DNA of 44,816 nucleotides from Victivallaceae bacterium (GTDB lineage: Bacteria > Verrucomicrobiota > Lentisphaeria > Victivallales > Victivallaceae), in assembly GCA_024405735.1 (NCBI GenBank), contig JAKSOF010000004.1, positions 1 through 44,816 of the forward strand, written 5' to 3'. The position numbers were made by a program, and so were the translations under genes. The notes below the pieces were generated by a model that searched no databases, was not told the DNA's origin, and worked only from the letters and a program-made list of their open reading frames with translations. Shown in pieces: positions 34,045 through 44,043 of this stretch. Within the stretch, counting starts at the first letter, position 1. Every line of letters begins with the position of its first letter.

Positions 34045-34908
34045 ATGAAAAAAATCATCTTTTTTCTCATCGCGGTGTGCGCGGCATTCACGCTTCCGGC
34101 AGGGGAAGCGCAAAAAATCATGCTCTATCCCCCCGGTCATCCGGAAATCGACGGTGAAAATTTCGCCCCTTATGTGCTTCTTTATCCCGCCGACATCAAA
34201 CGCGGCACGGTGCTTATCCTTCCTGGGGGCGGCTACCGCGCCCGCGCTTCAGCAAGAGAGGGCGTGCAAGTCGCCGAAAAATTTCAGGAACTCGGCTTCA
34301 ACACCGCCGTGCTGGAATACCGGGTCGCTCCGTCGCGTTATCCGGCGCCACAACGCGACGTTTTGCGCGCGATCAAACTTCTGCGCGCCAACGCCGCCAA
34401 GTGGCGGATCGACCCCAATCACATCGCCGTCCTCGGTTTTTCCGCAGGAGGACACCTCGCCGGATGCGCCGGGGTGCTTTACGACCGGATCGAAGTCAAA
34501 GCCGGTGATGAAGCGGACGCGGCAAGCGCGCGTCCCGACGCGATGATCCTCTGCTATCCCGTCATCTCGCTCGCCGATGATTTCGCGCACCGCGGCAGCG
34601 GACAAAATCTTTTGGGAGAAAACGCGACGCCGGAAAACCTGAAAAAATTATCGCTTCAGCATCTCGTCAATCAAAATACGCCTCCCGTATTTTTGTGGCA
34701 TACGGCGACCGACAACAGCGTTCCGGCGCAAAACAGCATCGTCTTTGCCCAGGCGATGTGGGAAAAGAAATTGACGGCGGAGTTGCACATTTTCACCACC
34801 GGAAATCACGGCAAGGATCTGGCGAAAAAACTCCCGACCGCGTGGCAATGGCCGCAGATGGCGGCGCGTTTTTTAGTGGAAGTCGCCCGTTTCCCGGCGG
34901 GGGAATAA
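34045..34908 (+). CDS. Secreted alpha/beta-hydrolase esterase (acetyl-xylan-esterase/BD-FAE-like)
   Basis: The product is 287 aa with a signal peptide ending near residue 20-22. The alpha/beta-hydrolase elements are complete: oxyanion 'LPGGGYR' near 59-65, nucleophile Ser133 in 'GFSAGGHLA', Asp in 'HTATDNSVP', and His in 'TGNHGKD' near the C-terminus. This arrangement is typical of secreted polysaccharide deacetylases and feruloyl-esterase-like proteins (Aes/axe family). GAAAGGA precedes ATG 34045. It is monocistronic and converges on the waaP gene with no gap. It would fit the plant- or mucus-glycan diet implied by the genes at 1.2-8.5 kb, but the substrate is not determined. Confidence 0.85.
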   Translation: MKKIIFFLIAVCAAFTLPAGEAQKIMLYPPGHPEIDGENFAPYVLLYPADIKRGTVLILPGGGYRARASAREGVQVAEKFQELGFNTAVLEYRVAPSRYPAPQRDVLRAIKLLRANAAKWRIDPNHIAVLGFSAGGHLAGCAGVLYDRIEVKAGDEADAASARPDAMILCYPVISLADDFAHRGSGQNLLGENATPENLKKLSLQHLVNQNTPPVFLWHTATDNSVPAQNSIVFAQAMWEKKLTAELHIFTTGNHGKDLAKKLPTAWQWPQMAARFLVEVARFPAGE

Positions 34909-35706
34909 TCAGAACCAGCGCGGCGGCTCCTTGCCGAATTCCTTGCGGTAGAGTTTTTCCGCAGTGCGCGCGACGTCGCAATAAAATTTGCCGTTGCGGG
35001 CAAATTCCTCGCGCAAGGGGGTGCGGGAGTAAAGCCGGACGAAACGCAGCACATCGCGCCGTGTGATCGCGCAATCCATACTGGAAAAAAGCAGTCCCGC
35101 CACGTCTTTGACCTGATAGCGATAGGGGACTTTTTTGCGGCACTGCGCGCGGTGCAAGTCGATGATATGGAGCGTTTTTTCCGGATCGTCCACCGCCGTC
35201 AAAAAGTGACAGAGATAACAGTCGCGGTGATTGATCCCGGCGCGGTGCATCGCGCCCGAAGTTTCCGCCAGACGGCGGATCAGCGTATGACGCAATGCCG
35301 AGTCGGGCGGCGTTTCCGCCCAATGGAGCGTGATCTCCTCCAGACTTTGCATATTTTTCAATTCGCGCGTGACCAGAAACGACTCCCGGTGCGCGATATT
35401 TCTGCCGCGTGTACCGAAACCGGCAACTTCCATCGCCGGGATGCCGAGTTCCTTGAGACGAAGCAAGGCGCGGTATTCGTTTTCCGCCCCCGCGACCGGA
35501 AGTTTCAGCGAAAAGAGATTCTTGAAAATTTCACGGTAGCCGATCCCCCGATGCACCTTGGCGAAAAATCCCTGTCCGTCGATCTCAAAGCGGAAAGTGC
35601 GACGGCTCTTGACCCGGCGGTATTCCTCTCCTTCGAGCGAAAAAAGCACGTCAAAGGGATCGCGGTTTTGCCACGCTTTTGCCAGAATTTCCGTCAAAAA
35701 GATCAT
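34909..35706 (-). CDS. waaP: Lipopolysaccharide core heptose kinase WaaP/RfaP-like
   Basis: The product is 265 aa, the same length as E. coli WaaP. It is a protein-kinase-like enzyme that phosphorylates a heptose of the LPS inner core. Lys50 in 'FFAKVHRG' is the ATP-binding lysine, the catalytic loop 'INHRDCYLCHF' puts Asp at 162 exactly as in E. coli, and 'IIDLHRAQ' stands for the DFG motif. ATG 35706 overlaps the TGA of the upstream glycosyltransferase (ATGA), so the two are coupled. The frame stays open upstream, but MIFLTEILAKAW is the natural start. Its end touches the convergent esterase stop. Confidence 0.93.
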   Translation of the reverse strand: MIFLTEILAKAWQNRDPFDVLFSLEGEEYRRVKSRRTFRFEIDGQGFFAKVHRGIGYREIFKNLFSLKLPVAGAENEYRALLRLKELGIPAMEVAGFGTRGRNIAHRESFLVTRELKNMQSLEEITLHWAETPPDSALRHTLIRRLAETSGAMHRAGINHRDCYLCHFLTAVDDPEKTLHIIDLHRAQCRKKVPYRYQVKDVAGLLFSSMDCAITRRDVLRFVRLYSRTPLREEFARNGKFYCDVARTAEKLYRKEFGKEPPRWF

Positions 35707-36812
35707 TTTTTCCCCGCCTCGATCCGGTCTGCCATATTTTCCACCCGGTGATAAAGACAATCGGGATCCAGCGCCATCGCTTTTTGTTTCAAACCATCCA
35801 GAAAATCCGCCTCATCGGCGATCCGATGCAAAAGTTCCGCCAGCGCGCGTATTTCAAACGGTTCCGGCAAGACGACGCCTCCGTTTTTTTCGACAAAAGC
35901 GTTGAATTCATTGGCGGCGGTCACAGCGACCGGGACTCCGCAGGAAATGCTTTCCAACGGCGTTTCCTCCAGAAATTCGCGTCGGGAAAGACAAAGTACC
36001 ATATCCGCCGCCGACAAAAGCGCACCGCGCGATATGCTTTCGGCAAAAATCACCCGGTCGCGCACGTTGTAATGGCGCGCAAGAGAGTCCATTTTGGAAA
36101 CCGACCCCTTGCCGCAGACGACCAGACGGATCTTCTGCAAATGCTCGCGGGAAAGATAACTCAACGCGGTAACCGCCCGGTCGACCCCTTTGTTGCGAAA
36201 TCCCGAGCCGATCATCAACAGCACTTTTTCCCGGTCTGAAATCGAATATTTTTCACGCAGCGAAGTGCGGAAAAAATGGGCATCCGTTTCTTTCAGCCGA
36301 TGGCTTTCCGCGGGGACGCCGAAAGGCAGTAATTCAAGACGTTTTTCCGGCGTATGGTATTTTTTGGTCAGAAAATCGATCTGTCCGGGCGCGAGAGCGA
36401 AAATCCCGGTCTTGGCGGAAGGCGCAAAAAGTTTTCTTTCCAGATATTTCCCCAACCAGAAATCCGGCGACAGATAATTGCTCCAGTGCGGAGCATGCAA
36501 GTGCATCGCGTGGTCGCCGAGATAGTAGAAGTCCGCTCCGGCAATGCGGGAAAACGCGATCAGCGCGTCAACGGAATTTTGCCGGCAATAACTGCGGACT
36601 TTTCTGCCGAAAGCAAGCAGTTTGCCCGTTTTGCCGATCCCGGAAGCGGAAATTTTGACGTGATGGATGCGGGGAAGCATTTCCGCGTGCCATTTGCGGG
36701 AAAGGATCACGACCTGATGACCGCGCTGAACCAATTCCTGCGCGAGATCACGGAAATCGCGGCGGGTCGCGCCGTGATCGTAAAAATTCATAATCGCCAA
36801 TGCAATCGTCAT
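35703..36812 (-). CDS. waaG: LPS core glycosyltransferase WaaG/RfaG-like
   Basis: The product is 369 aa (E. coli WaaG is 374), a GT4-family, GT-B-fold enzyme. In enterics it adds the first glucose to heptose II of the core. Landmarks are 'MTIALAIMNFYDHGATRRDFRDLA' at the N-terminus, 'GSGFRNKGVDRA' near 195-206 (WaaG has GSDF-x-x-KGVDR), and the nucleotide-sugar motif 'EETPLESISCGVPV' near 285. The sugar donor and acceptor may differ here. GAGG precedes ATG 36812, and the promoter at 36838-36866 makes it the first gene of a waaG-waaP operon. Confidence 0.88.
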   Translation of the reverse strand: MTIALAIMNFYDHGATRRDFRDLAQELVQRGHQVVILSRKWHAEMLPRIHHVKISASGIGKTGKLLAFGRKVRSYCRQNSVDALIAFSRIAGADFYYLGDHAMHLHAPHWSNYLSPDFWLGKYLERKLFAPSAKTGIFALAPGQIDFLTKKYHTPEKRLELLPFGVPAESHRLKETDAHFFRTSLREKYSISDREKVLLMIGSGFRNKGVDRAVTALSYLSREHLQKIRLVVCGKGSVSKMDSLARHYNVRDRVIFAESISRGALLSAADMVLCLSRREFLEETPLESISCGVPVAVTAANEFNAFVEKNGGVVLPEPFEIRALAELLHRIADEADFLDGLKQKAMALDPDCLYHRVENMADRIEAGKK

Positions 36813-36837
36813 CGTGAAATCCTCCAATTGACATATT

Positions 36838-36866
36838 AATATATCACGGCGACGGGATTCCGTCAA
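36838..36866 (-). promoter_or_regulatory. Promoter of waaG-waaP
   Basis: On the minus strand TTGACG (36861-36866) and TATATT (36838-36843) are separated by 17 bp, 25 bp before the waaG ATG. It starts just downstream of the ygjP-like stop, so waaGP can be expressed apart from the long upstream operon. Confidence 0.7.
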
Positions 36867-36871
36867 TCTTT

Positions 36872-37522
36872 TCAAAAAAGTTTATGATTTTCGCTGAAAT
36901 CGGCAAGTTGTCTGCGCTTGGCTTCCGAACCGGGGCAAAAGGTTTCCAGCACCCGGTAAAAACGCGGCGAGTGATTCATTTCCCGGCGGTGGGCGAGTTC
37001 ATGACAGATCACGTAGTCGATGAGATCGTCGGGATACTGGATCAGCCGCCAGGAAAAGGAACATTTGCCCTGCGCCGTACAGGAACCGTAACGGGTGCGC
37101 GCCCCGGAGATGGCACAACCTTTGATCTCCACGCCGCACGATGCGGCAAGCGACGCGGCGCGCGGCAGAATATACGCCGCCGCCAGTTTGCGGTAAAGAC
37201 TTTCCAGCGCCGTTTTCATCGCGCCGGGAGTTCCGGCAGGCAGCAGAAATTTCCCGTCAAAAGCGATAAGACGACAACTAAGTTGCACGGGATAGGCAGT
37301 TCCGCGGTAAAAGCAGAGCGTCCCCTCCCCGAGCGCATCCGGCACCGTCCTTTGGTAACGGGAAATCAACCGTTCGACGACCCCGCGGTGACGGGAGATC
37401 AAACTTTCCGCCTCGTCCATACCGACACCCGGCGGAGCAAGAACTTCCAGTACGCCGTCGGGTGCGATCTGCAGCGCAATACGGCGGCGGCGCGCCGAAT
37501 AAACCAGTCGGAAGTTGCTCAC
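36872..37522 (-). CDS. YgjP/DUF45-type zinc metallopeptidase
   Basis: The product is 216 aa. The zinc motif H174-E-x-x-H178 in 'CHELAHRREMNHSPRFY' with a third ligand His184 defines the YgjP-like (WLM/SprT-related) group, and 'RTRYGSC' with 'FSWRLIQYP' upstream completes the family pattern. Members are cytosolic gluzincin-like proteins of uncertain substrate, often beside restriction or housekeeping genes. The start is taken as GTG at 37522, overlapping the trxB stop as GTGA; the open frame above it is only the shadow of trxB. It is the last gene of the run from the V-ATPase operon. Confidence 0.85.
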   Translation of the reverse strand: MSNFRLVYSARRRRIALQIAPDGVLEVLAPPGVGMDEAESLISRHRGVVERLISRYQRTVPDALGEGTLCFYRGTAYPVQLSCRLIAFDGKFLLPAGTPGAMKTALESLYRKLAAAYILPRAASLAASCGVEIKGCAISGARTRYGSCTAQGKCSFSWRLIQYPDDLIDYVICHELAHRREMNHSPRFYRVLETFCPGSEAKRRQLADFSENHKLF

Positions 37523-38442
37523 GCGCGGCTTTCGAGATAGCGTTCGGCATCCATCGCCGCCTGACACCCCGAAGCGGCGGCGCAGATCGCCTGACGGTAA
37601 CGCGGATCGGCGCAGTCTCCGGCGGCGAAGACGCCTTCGCAACTGGTGCGCGTCGTACCGTCGATGCGTTTGATGTAGCCCGAAGCGTCCACATCGAGCT
37701 GTCCGTCGAAAACTTTGGTGTTCGGAATATGCCCGAGCGCGCAGAAATATCCGCGGCACTCAAGAAAACTTTCCTCCCCCGTCACCACGTTGCGCAATGC
37801 GAGTTTTTCCAGATCGCCGTTGCCGAGAAGGTCGGTGACGACGCTGTTCCAGATGAATTTGATTTTCGGATTTTTCCGGGCGCGCTCCGCCATGATCGGC
37901 GATGCTTTCAGCTGATCGCGGCGGTGGATCACGTAGACGACGCTCGCGAAACGGGTGAGGAAATTCGCCTCCTCCATCGCGGAATCGCCGCCGCCGATAA
38001 CGGCGACCGGCATATTTTCAAAGAATGCGCCGTCGCAGGTGGCACAGGCGGAAACGCCGTGATTGCGGAATTTTTCCTCTCCGGCAAGTCCGAGATAACG
38101 GGGACTTGCGCCGGAAGCGACGATCAGAGCCTGCGTTTCCACCACGCCGCCGCCCGCGATCTCAAGGCGGTGGATCCCGCCCGGATCAAGCGTGAAACGC
38201 TCGATCGTTTCATACTCGATGCGGGCGCCGAATTTTTCCGCCTGTTCCTGCATTTTCATCACGAGGTCGAAGCCTTCGATGCCGTCGGGGAAGCCGGGGA
38301 AGTTTTCCACTTTGCCCGTCATCGTCAGAAGCCCGCCCGGCTGATTGCCCGCAAACATAAGCGGTTTCAAGTTGGCGCGCGCCGCGTAGATCGCCGCCGT
38401 CGCTCCGGCGGGACCGTTGCCGATGATCACTAATTTTTCCAT
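37519..38442 (-). CDS. trxB: Thioredoxin reductase (NADPH)
   Basis: The product is 307 aa. It is an FAD enzyme that reduces thioredoxin with NADPH in the cytosol. The FAD-binding 'VIIGNGPAGATAAIYAARA' is at residues 5-23, the redox-active pair Cys133/Cys136 is in 'SACATCDGAFF', the NADPH-binding 'VIGGGDSAMEEA' follows, and the closing FAD motif is 'GVFAAGDCADPRYRQ'. GGAG lies ahead of ATG 38442. It is 28 nt downstream of asnB and overlaps the metallopeptidase start by four bases. Confidence 0.97.
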   Translation of the reverse strand: MEKLVIIGNGPAGATAAIYAARANLKPLMFAGNQPGGLLTMTGKVENFPGFPDGIEGFDLVMKMQEQAEKFGARIEYETIERFTLDPGGIHRLEIAGGGVVETQALIVASGASPRYLGLAGEEKFRNHGVSACATCDGAFFENMPVAVIGGGDSAMEEANFLTRFASVVYVIHRRDQLKASPIMAERARKNPKIKFIWNSVVTDLLGNGDLEKLALRNVVTGEESFLECRGYFCALGHIPNTKVFDGQLDVDASGYIKRIDGTTRTSCEGVFAAGDCADPRYRQAICAAASGCQAAMDAERYLESRA

Positions 38443-38470
38443 ATCGTCAAACTCCTATGATGAAATTTTG

Positions 38471-40345
38471 TTAATTTCTGCCCAAAAATTGCGAAAGGAT
38501 CAGCAAATGCCACAAAAGATAACTGTGATCCGCTTCCCCCGACTGATGCTCGTTCCACAGTCGCCGCACTCCGAAAGGATCGACGACGCAAGTGCGGCTG
38601 AGTGCGCCGTGCAACAATTCCTCTCCGGCAAAATCTTTCCACGCCGACCGCAACCAGAGCGCGACCGGCACACCGAAACCGCGTTTGCGCGACCGCTTGA
38701 ATGATGACGGCAAAAGATCGGCAAATGCCGCGCAGAGGATTTTTTTGCGGCTGGAGCCGTCCACTTTGAAACGCCACGGCAACTGTCTTGACAGATCGAC
38801 GACGGCATCGTCCAGAAAAGGCGAACGCACTTCCAGAGCGTAATACATCGACGAAACGTCGACTTTGGTCAAAACATCGGCGCAAAGGTAATTGGCGAGA
38901 TCGAATTCCGCCATCATTTCGGCATCGCCCTGCGCGGTAAAGGAAAATGTTTCAAAGTGGCGGTAAGGCGAAACTCCGGCACGGCGTCCGTAGAGCAACT
39001 GCCGTTTGTCTTCCGGCGCGCGGTCGAGCCAGTTGAAATAACTCCGCATCGAAGTCGCGGCAAAGCCGTTGAAAAAGCGGTGGGCTCTGCCGCAGAAAGT
39101 TCTTTCGCCCCCTGCGGGCAAAAGTCCGGCGAGCAACAGCACCGCCTGCCGCATCACAGGTGAAAGACGCTGAAACCGCGCCATCGTTTCAATGGCGCGG
39201 TAACGGTCGTAACCGCCGAAAAGTTCATCGGCGCCGTCGCCGGAAAGAGCGACGGTGACCTCCTTGGCGGCAAAGGCGCTCAACAAGTGGGTCGGGATCA
39301 TCGATGCGTCGGCAAAGGGTTCGCCGAAGTGCGACGAGCAGAAATCGATCAGATTGAAATGCTCCGGATCGATCTGCCGCAGATGATGCCGCAAATTAGG
39401 GTTGATTTCTTTCAGCAGTTTGAAATGACGGCAACTTGCATCGCTCTCATCGTAGGCGCGCTCCGGGAAACCGATCGTAAAAAGATCGCATTTTTTGCCC
39501 TTGAGCTGTTTCGCCGCCGTCGCCGCGATGAGATAGGAGTCGATGCCGCCGGAAAGAAAAATCCCGAGCGGTACGTCCGCCTGAAGTCGTTTGGAAACGG
39601 CATTTTCCACACGCTTGCGCAATTCGCGCGCCGCATCGGAAAAAGAAAGCGGACTTTTTTCCGAAAAATCGCATTGCCAGTAACGGGAAACCGCCCCCTT
39701 GCCCGAGGCGAGATCAAATATAAGCGTATGCGCGGGCGGCAGTTTCCGGATCTGCCGGTAGACCGTCGCCGGATGCGGGATGTACCCGAAAGAGAGGAAA
39801 TCGGAGATCGCTTCGCGGTCGAGTTCCTCGGAAAAATCCGGCGCACAGCGCATCGCGTCAAGCGTCGAAGCAAAACAAAGTTTCCCCGGCAGCAAACGGT
39901 AAAGAAGCGGTTTCTTACCGAGTTTGTCCCGTCCTAAAAGAATACGGCGTTTCGCTTTGTCGTACAAGGCGAAGGCGAACATACCGTCCAGTTTCCGGAC
40001 GCAGTCGATCCCGTATTCTTCATAGAGGTGAATGAGGATCTCGGCATCGCTTTGCGTCGTGAAAACGTGACCGCGTTTACGCAATTTTTCGCCGATCGCT
40101 TTGTAATCGTAAAATTCCCCGTTGACCACGGCAACGACGTCGCGCGTTTCGTTGAAAAGCGGCTGATCCCCGTTTTGCGGAGAAATAACGGCAAGTTTCC
40201 GGTGTCCCAAGGCGACCGGAAAATCCACAAAAACGCCCTCGCCGTCGGGACCGCGCCGCGCCTGACACAAATTCATCGCGCCGATGACGTCGCGCGCATT
40301 TTCCGGCGCAAGCGCGGCGTCAACGATACCGGAAATCGCGCACAT
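38471..40345 (-). CDS. asnB: Glutamine-hydrolysing asparagine synthase
   Basis: The product is 624 aa. It makes asparagine from aspartate, ATP and glutamine-derived ammonia. Cys2 after Met1 is the N-terminal nucleophile of the glutaminase domain ('MCAISGIVD'), with 'RRGPDGEG' and 'VVNGEFYDY' following. The synthase domain has the PP-loop 'SGGIDS' near 262-267 and 'ALSGDGADELFGGYDRY'. AAAGGAG precedes the ATG. The length and pattern also resemble AsnB-like amidotransferases of surface-polysaccharide clusters, so amidation of another acid cannot be excluded. It follows the V-ATPase D gene by 27 nt, where subunit I would be expected. Confidence 0.92.
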   Translation of the reverse strand: MCAISGIVDAALAPENARDVIGAMNLCQARRGPDGEGVFVDFPVALGHRKLAVISPQNGDQPLFNETRDVVAVVNGEFYDYKAIGEKLRKRGHVFTTQSDAEILIHLYEEYGIDCVRKLDGMFAFALYDKAKRRILLGRDKLGKKPLLYRLLPGKLCFASTLDAMRCAPDFSEELDREAISDFLSFGYIPHPATVYRQIRKLPPAHTLIFDLASGKGAVSRYWQCDFSEKSPLSFSDAARELRKRVENAVSKRLQADVPLGIFLSGGIDSYLIAATAAKQLKGKKCDLFTIGFPERAYDESDASCRHFKLLKEINPNLRHHLRQIDPEHFNLIDFCSSHFGEPFADASMIPTHLLSAFAAKEVTVALSGDGADELFGGYDRYRAIETMARFQRLSPVMRQAVLLLAGLLPAGGERTFCGRAHRFFNGFAATSMRSYFNWLDRAPEDKRQLLYGRRAGVSPYRHFETFSFTAQGDAEMMAEFDLANYLCADVLTKVDVSSMYYALEVRSPFLDDAVVDLSRQLPWRFKVDGSSRKKILCAAFADLLPSSFKRSRKRGFGVPVALWLRSAWKDFAGEELLHGALSRTCVVDPFGVRRLWNEHQSGEADHSYLLWHLLILSQFLGRN

Positions 40346-40372
40346 CGACCGACTTGCTCCTTTGACAATAAA

Positions 40373-40984
40373 TTACTGCAACGCTTCAGCGGAACTTTTC
40401 TTTTTGGCGATCTTGCTCCGCGCGACCGAAGCGGTCTGCGCGTCGCCGAGCATGATCCCGATGCGGCGGATGTTTTCGCGGCATTCGGGAAGTTTGATCT
40501 TTTCAAAGAGATTGACGCGCTGACTGGTCGTATCCAGTTCTTTGCTGAGCAATTCGTGCTGACGCGAGATCACGCGGTATTCCTCGCGCAACTCGACGGC
40601 GCGTTTCATCATTTCGACGGCGTCGTCAAGAAACCACTCCGTCGCAAACAAGTCAAGCGCAACGGGTTTGAAAACGACTTTGTCGTAAGTCGGGATGTTG
40701 ATCCCCGCGATATTGCTCTCTCCGGTCTCGACCTTTTCGATTTGGACGGCATCGCGCACCGCTTCCACCGTGGCGGGATCGTCGAAAAAAACGAGCGAGG
40801 GAGCGAGGTCGAACTGCAGACGGCGCTGGGATTCAAGATTGCGGCTGAGCGCATCTGCGCTCAAGCGCACCTCCAACTGCAACTGCTGTTTTTTCAACTG
40901 CAAAATCGGCAGGAAACGCTCGAACTGCTTTTTCGCGTCCTGCTGATGCTTTAATTCCTGCTTGGTGAATTTGATTTTTGCCAT
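40373..40984 (-). CDS. atpD: V/A-type ATPase subunit D (central stalk)
   Basis: The product is 203 aa. Subunit D is the coiled-coil rotor shaft of V/A-ATPases. The N-terminal 'KFTKQELKHQQDAKKQFERFLPILQLKKQQL' and C-terminal 'LFEKIKLPECRENIRRIGIMLGDAQTASV' helices are the family marks; the latter matches the conserved rotor helix. It starts 6 nt after subunit B and has little ribosome site of its own, so translational coupling is likely. In many related genomes I and K subunits follow, but here asnB does. The symbol follows V-type naming and is not the F-type beta subunit. Confidence 0.95.
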   Translation of the reverse strand: MAKIKFTKQELKHQQDAKKQFERFLPILQLKKQQLQLEVRLSADALSRNLESQRRLQFDLAPSLVFFDDPATVEAVRDAVQIEKVETGESNIAGINIPTYDKVVFKPVALDLFATEWFLDDAVEMMKRAVELREEYRVISRQHELLSKELDTTSQRVNLFEKIKLPECRENIRRIGIMLGDAQTASVARSKIAKKKSSAEALQ

Positions 40985-40990
40985 AATACG

Positions 40991-42286
40991 CTATTTTTCC
41001 GGCCAGTACTGCGACAAAAGATCGCTTTTGACACCGACTTCGGTGCGCTCGAAACAATCGGCGAGGATGCGCCAGCCGAGGTCGAGTCCGGCTTCCAGCG
41101 GGATGTTGACGTCGAGCGACATCATTTCCTTTTCAAAACGCGCACCGTACTTCAGAAGTTTTTTATCCCAGTTGGACATCTTGAAGCCCATCGACTGCTT
41201 TTCCAGGGTGCTCTTGTAATCGGCGTAAAGCCGGATCATCGCGTCCATGATCGCGCGGTGATCGGAGCGGGTGCGCCCGTTGACCTGCTGTTTCAGACGC
41301 GACAGCGAGCCGAAAGGCTCGATGCGGCCGTTGCGCAGATAAAACTGCCCCTCGGTGATGTATCCGGTGTTGTCCGGCACCGGATGGGTCACGTCGTCGC
41401 CGGGCATCGTCGTCACCGCAAGGATCGTGATCGAACCCGCGCCGTCAAAGTCGACCGCTTTTTCGTAACGCGCCGCCAACTGGCTGTAAAGGTCGCCCGG
41501 GTAGCCGCGGGTGGCGGGGATCTGCTCCATCGTCACCGCGATCTCCTTGAGCGCGTCGGCGAAGTTGGTCATATCGCTCAAAAGGCAGAGGACACGCTTG
41601 CCTTTGAGGGCAAAGGATTCCGCGACGGCAAGGCACATATCCGGCACCATCAGACATTCGACGACGGGGTCGCTCGCGGTGTGGATGAACATCACCGTGC
41701 GCGAGAGCGCGCCCTGTTCGTCAAGCGTGCGCTTGAATGTCAGATAATCGTCGTGCTTCAAGCCCATGCCGCCGAGGACGATCACGTCGACTTCCGCCTG
41801 CAGCGCGATGCGCGAAAGCAATTCGTTGTACGGCTCGCCCGCGACCGAAAAGATCGGCAGTTTCTGCGATTCGACCAGCGTGTTGAAAATGTCGATCATC
41901 GGGATGTTGGTGCGGATCATATGCCGGGGGATGATGCGCTTGGCGGGATTGACCGAGGGCGTACCGATGTCGATCAGATTTTCCGTGATGTCGGGACGGT
42001 TGTCGCGCGCGGCGCCGCGGCCGTTGAAAACACGTCCGAGCAATGCGTCGGAGCCGGAAACCTGCATCTCGCGCCCCAGAAAGCGCACTTCGTCGTCGGT
42101 GCCGATGCCGCGGCTTCCGGCAAAGACCTGAAGCGAAACTTTGCGGCCGTCGAGCCGGATCACCTGCGCGAGCGACACGCCGCGCAGACCGGAAACCTCG
42201 GCAAGTTCGTTGTAGGCGACGCCGTCGGCTTCCACGGTGATGACGTTGCCGGCGATGCGGATGATCTTATGATAAACTTTACGCAT
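40991..42286 (-). CDS. atpB: V/A-type ATPase subunit B (non-catalytic nucleotide-binding)
   Basis: The product is 431 aa. It alternates with subunit A in the A3B3 head and has no complete Walker A, as expected for the regulatory subunit. Diagnostic stretches are '[20 protein letters not shown]', '[21 protein letters not shown]'-type motif ('[22 protein letters not shown]'), '[16 protein letters not shown]', '[17 protein letters not shown]' and '[17 protein letters not shown]'. It begins 8 bp inside the end of subunit A, so the two are coupled. Confidence 0.97.
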   Translation of the reverse strand: MRKVYHKIIRIAGNVITVEADGVAYNELAEVSGLRGVSLAQVIRLDGRKVSLQVFAGSRGIGTDDEVRFLGREMQVSGSDALLGRVFNGRGAARDNRPDITENLIDIGTPSVNPAKRIIPRHMIRTNIPMIDIFNTLVESQKLPIFSVAGEPYNELLSRIALQAEVDVIVLGGMGLKHDDYLTFKRTLDEQGALSRTVMFIHTASDPVVECLMVPDMCLAVAESFALKGKRVLCLLSDMTNFADALKEIAVTMEQIPATRGYPGDLYSQLAARYEKAVDFDGAGSITILAVTTMPGDDVTHPVPDNTGYITEGQFYLRNGRIEPFGSLSRLKQQVNGRTRSDHRAIMDAMIRLYADYKSTLEKQSMGFKMSNWDKKLLKYGARFEKEMMSLDVNIPLEAGLDLGWRILADCFERTEVGVKSDLLSQYWPEK

Positions 42287-44021
42287 TTTTCACATTCCCC
42301 GAAATTTTCTGATCGATCAGCGTTTTCTGTTTGCGGTAATCCTCGCCGCCCATTGCCATATAGTTGCGGTCAAGGTAAAGCTGACGCAATTCGAGGAAGT
42401 AGACGCGCGCGCTTTCCTTGTCGGCAAAGGTGAAATCGCTTTCCAAAACGCGGCAGACGTCGTCGAACATCTCGCGCTGACGCTCCGCGGAGGAAGCGCC
42501 GTCCTCGGCGTCAAAGGTATTCTGCTGTAAAAAGACGTAATCGAGAAATTCGCTTTTCATATAGATGATGAAATCGTCGATGCCCGTGCCTTCCTCGCCG
42601 ACGACTTTCATCATCTGATTGACGTCGGAGCCGCGGCGCAAAATGGAGCGCGCCATCGCAAGTTTCGCGGGATCGACCAGACTCTTGTATTTGCTCCAGC
42701 TGTCGAGCGGGTGGATCGCCGGATAGCGGCGGGCGTCGGAACGCTCGCGCGAAAGCCCGAGAAACGCGCCGACGACTTTGAGCGTCGCCTGCGTGACCGG
42801 CTCTTCAAAGTTGCCTCCGGCGGGAGAGACCGCACCGCCGATCGTGACGGAACCGGTTTCCCCGGTACGCAGTTTGACCAGTCCCGCGCGTTCGTAAAAG
42901 CCGGAAATCAGCGATTCCAGATATGCCGGAAAGGCTTCTTCGCCGGGGATCTCCTCCAAGCGTCCGGACATTTCGCGCAACGCCTGCGCCCAGCGCGAAG
43001 TCGAATCGGCAAGCAAAAGCGTATTCAATCCCATCTGGCGGTAGTATTCCGCGAGCGTCACCGCCGTGTAGACGGACGCTTCGCGCGCCGCCACCGGCAT
43101 CGAACTCGTATTGCAGATGATGATCGAGCGGTCCATCAGCGAACGCCCGGTACGGGGATCTTCCAATTCGGGATATTCGCGGAGGATCTCGACCACTTCG
43201 CCCGCGCGTTCACCGCAGGCGGCGACGACGACGATGTCGGTCTGCGCGTGCTGACTGATCGCGTGCTGCAAAACCGTCTTGCCGGCGCCGAAAGGTCCCG
43301 GTGTGCAAAACGTGCCGCCGACGGCGACCGGGAAAAAGGTGTCGATCGACCGTTGCTGGGTGACGAGCGTTTCCTCCGGAAGAAGTTTTTCGCTGTAATC
43401 GTCGATCGCGATCTTGACCGGCCAGAACTGGGTCATCGTGACGTTGCGGACTTCGCCGCGCTCGTTTTCAACGACGGCGATCGCGGTATCGATATTGTAT
43501 TGCCCGGCGGGGACGACCGATTTCACCGTCCACTCTCCGCGCCACGCAAAGGGCAGCATGATGTAATGTTTGATGATCCCTTCCGGCACCGAGCCGAGGC
43601 GGTCGCCGCGCCGGACTTTGTCGCCCGCTTTCGCGATCGGGGTGAAATCCCAGAGCGCGGTACGGTCAAGGGCGGAAAGATAAATGCCGCGCTGTAAGAA
43701 AAAGCCCGACTTTTCCGCGAGCAAATTGAGCGGATTCTGCAAGCCGTCGTAGACCTGTTTCAGCAAACCTGGACCCAACTCGACGCTCAGCAATTCGCCG
43801 GTAAATTCGACTTCGTCGCCGACTTTCATCTTGTTGGTGCTTTCAAAGACCTGCAAGTCGGCGCGGTTGCCGCGGATGCGGATCACTTCGCTTTTGAGCC
43901 GGGAATCCCCGACGTGGACAAAGGCGACCTCGTTCTGCATCACCCGGCGGGTGTATTCGACGGTGATCATATTGCCGTTGACGGAAATCACCTTTTCCAT
44001 AACCGGATTTTTTTCAGCCAT
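42279..44021 (-). CDS. atpA: V/A-type ATPase catalytic subunit A
   Basis: The product is 580 aa. It is the catalytic subunit that makes or splits ATP. The P-loop 'GPFGAGKT' is at 242-249, the V/A-type bulge region ('[25 protein letters not shown]') precedes it, and '[31 protein letters not shown]' follows. ATG 44021 is chosen because GAGG is about 9 nt upstream; ATG 44027 would be too close. DUF2764 lies 22 nt upstream and subunit B overlaps by 8 bp. Whether the complex pumps H+ or Na+ cannot be read here, because the K subunit is absent from the window. Confidence 0.97.
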   Translation of the reverse strand: MAEKNPVMEKVISVNGNMITVEYTRRVMQNEVAFVHVGDSRLKSEVIRIRGNRADLQVFESTNKMKVGDEVEFTGELLSVELGPGLLKQVYDGLQNPLNLLAEKSGFFLQRGIYLSALDRTALWDFTPIAKAGDKVRRGDRLGSVPEGIIKHYIMLPFAWRGEWTVKSVVPAGQYNIDTAIAVVENERGEVRNVTMTQFWPVKIAIDDYSEKLLPEETLVTQQRSIDTFFPVAVGGTFCTPGPFGAGKTVLQHAISQHAQTDIVVVAACGERAGEVVEILREYPELEDPRTGRSLMDRSIIICNTSSMPVAAREASVYTAVTLAEYYRQMGLNTLLLADSTSRWAQALREMSGRLEEIPGEEAFPAYLESLISGFYERAGLVKLRTGETGSVTIGGAVSPAGGNFEEPVTQATLKVVGAFLGLSRERSDARRYPAIHPLDSWSKYKSLVDPAKLAMARSILRRGSDVNQMMKVVGEEGTGIDDFIIYMKSEFLDYVFLQQNTFDAEDGASSAERQREMFDDVCRVLESDFTFADKESARVYFLELRQLYLDRNYMAMGGEDYRKQKTLIDQKISGNVKNA

Positions 44022-44043
44022 ATTCATTATCCTCAAATTAGGT

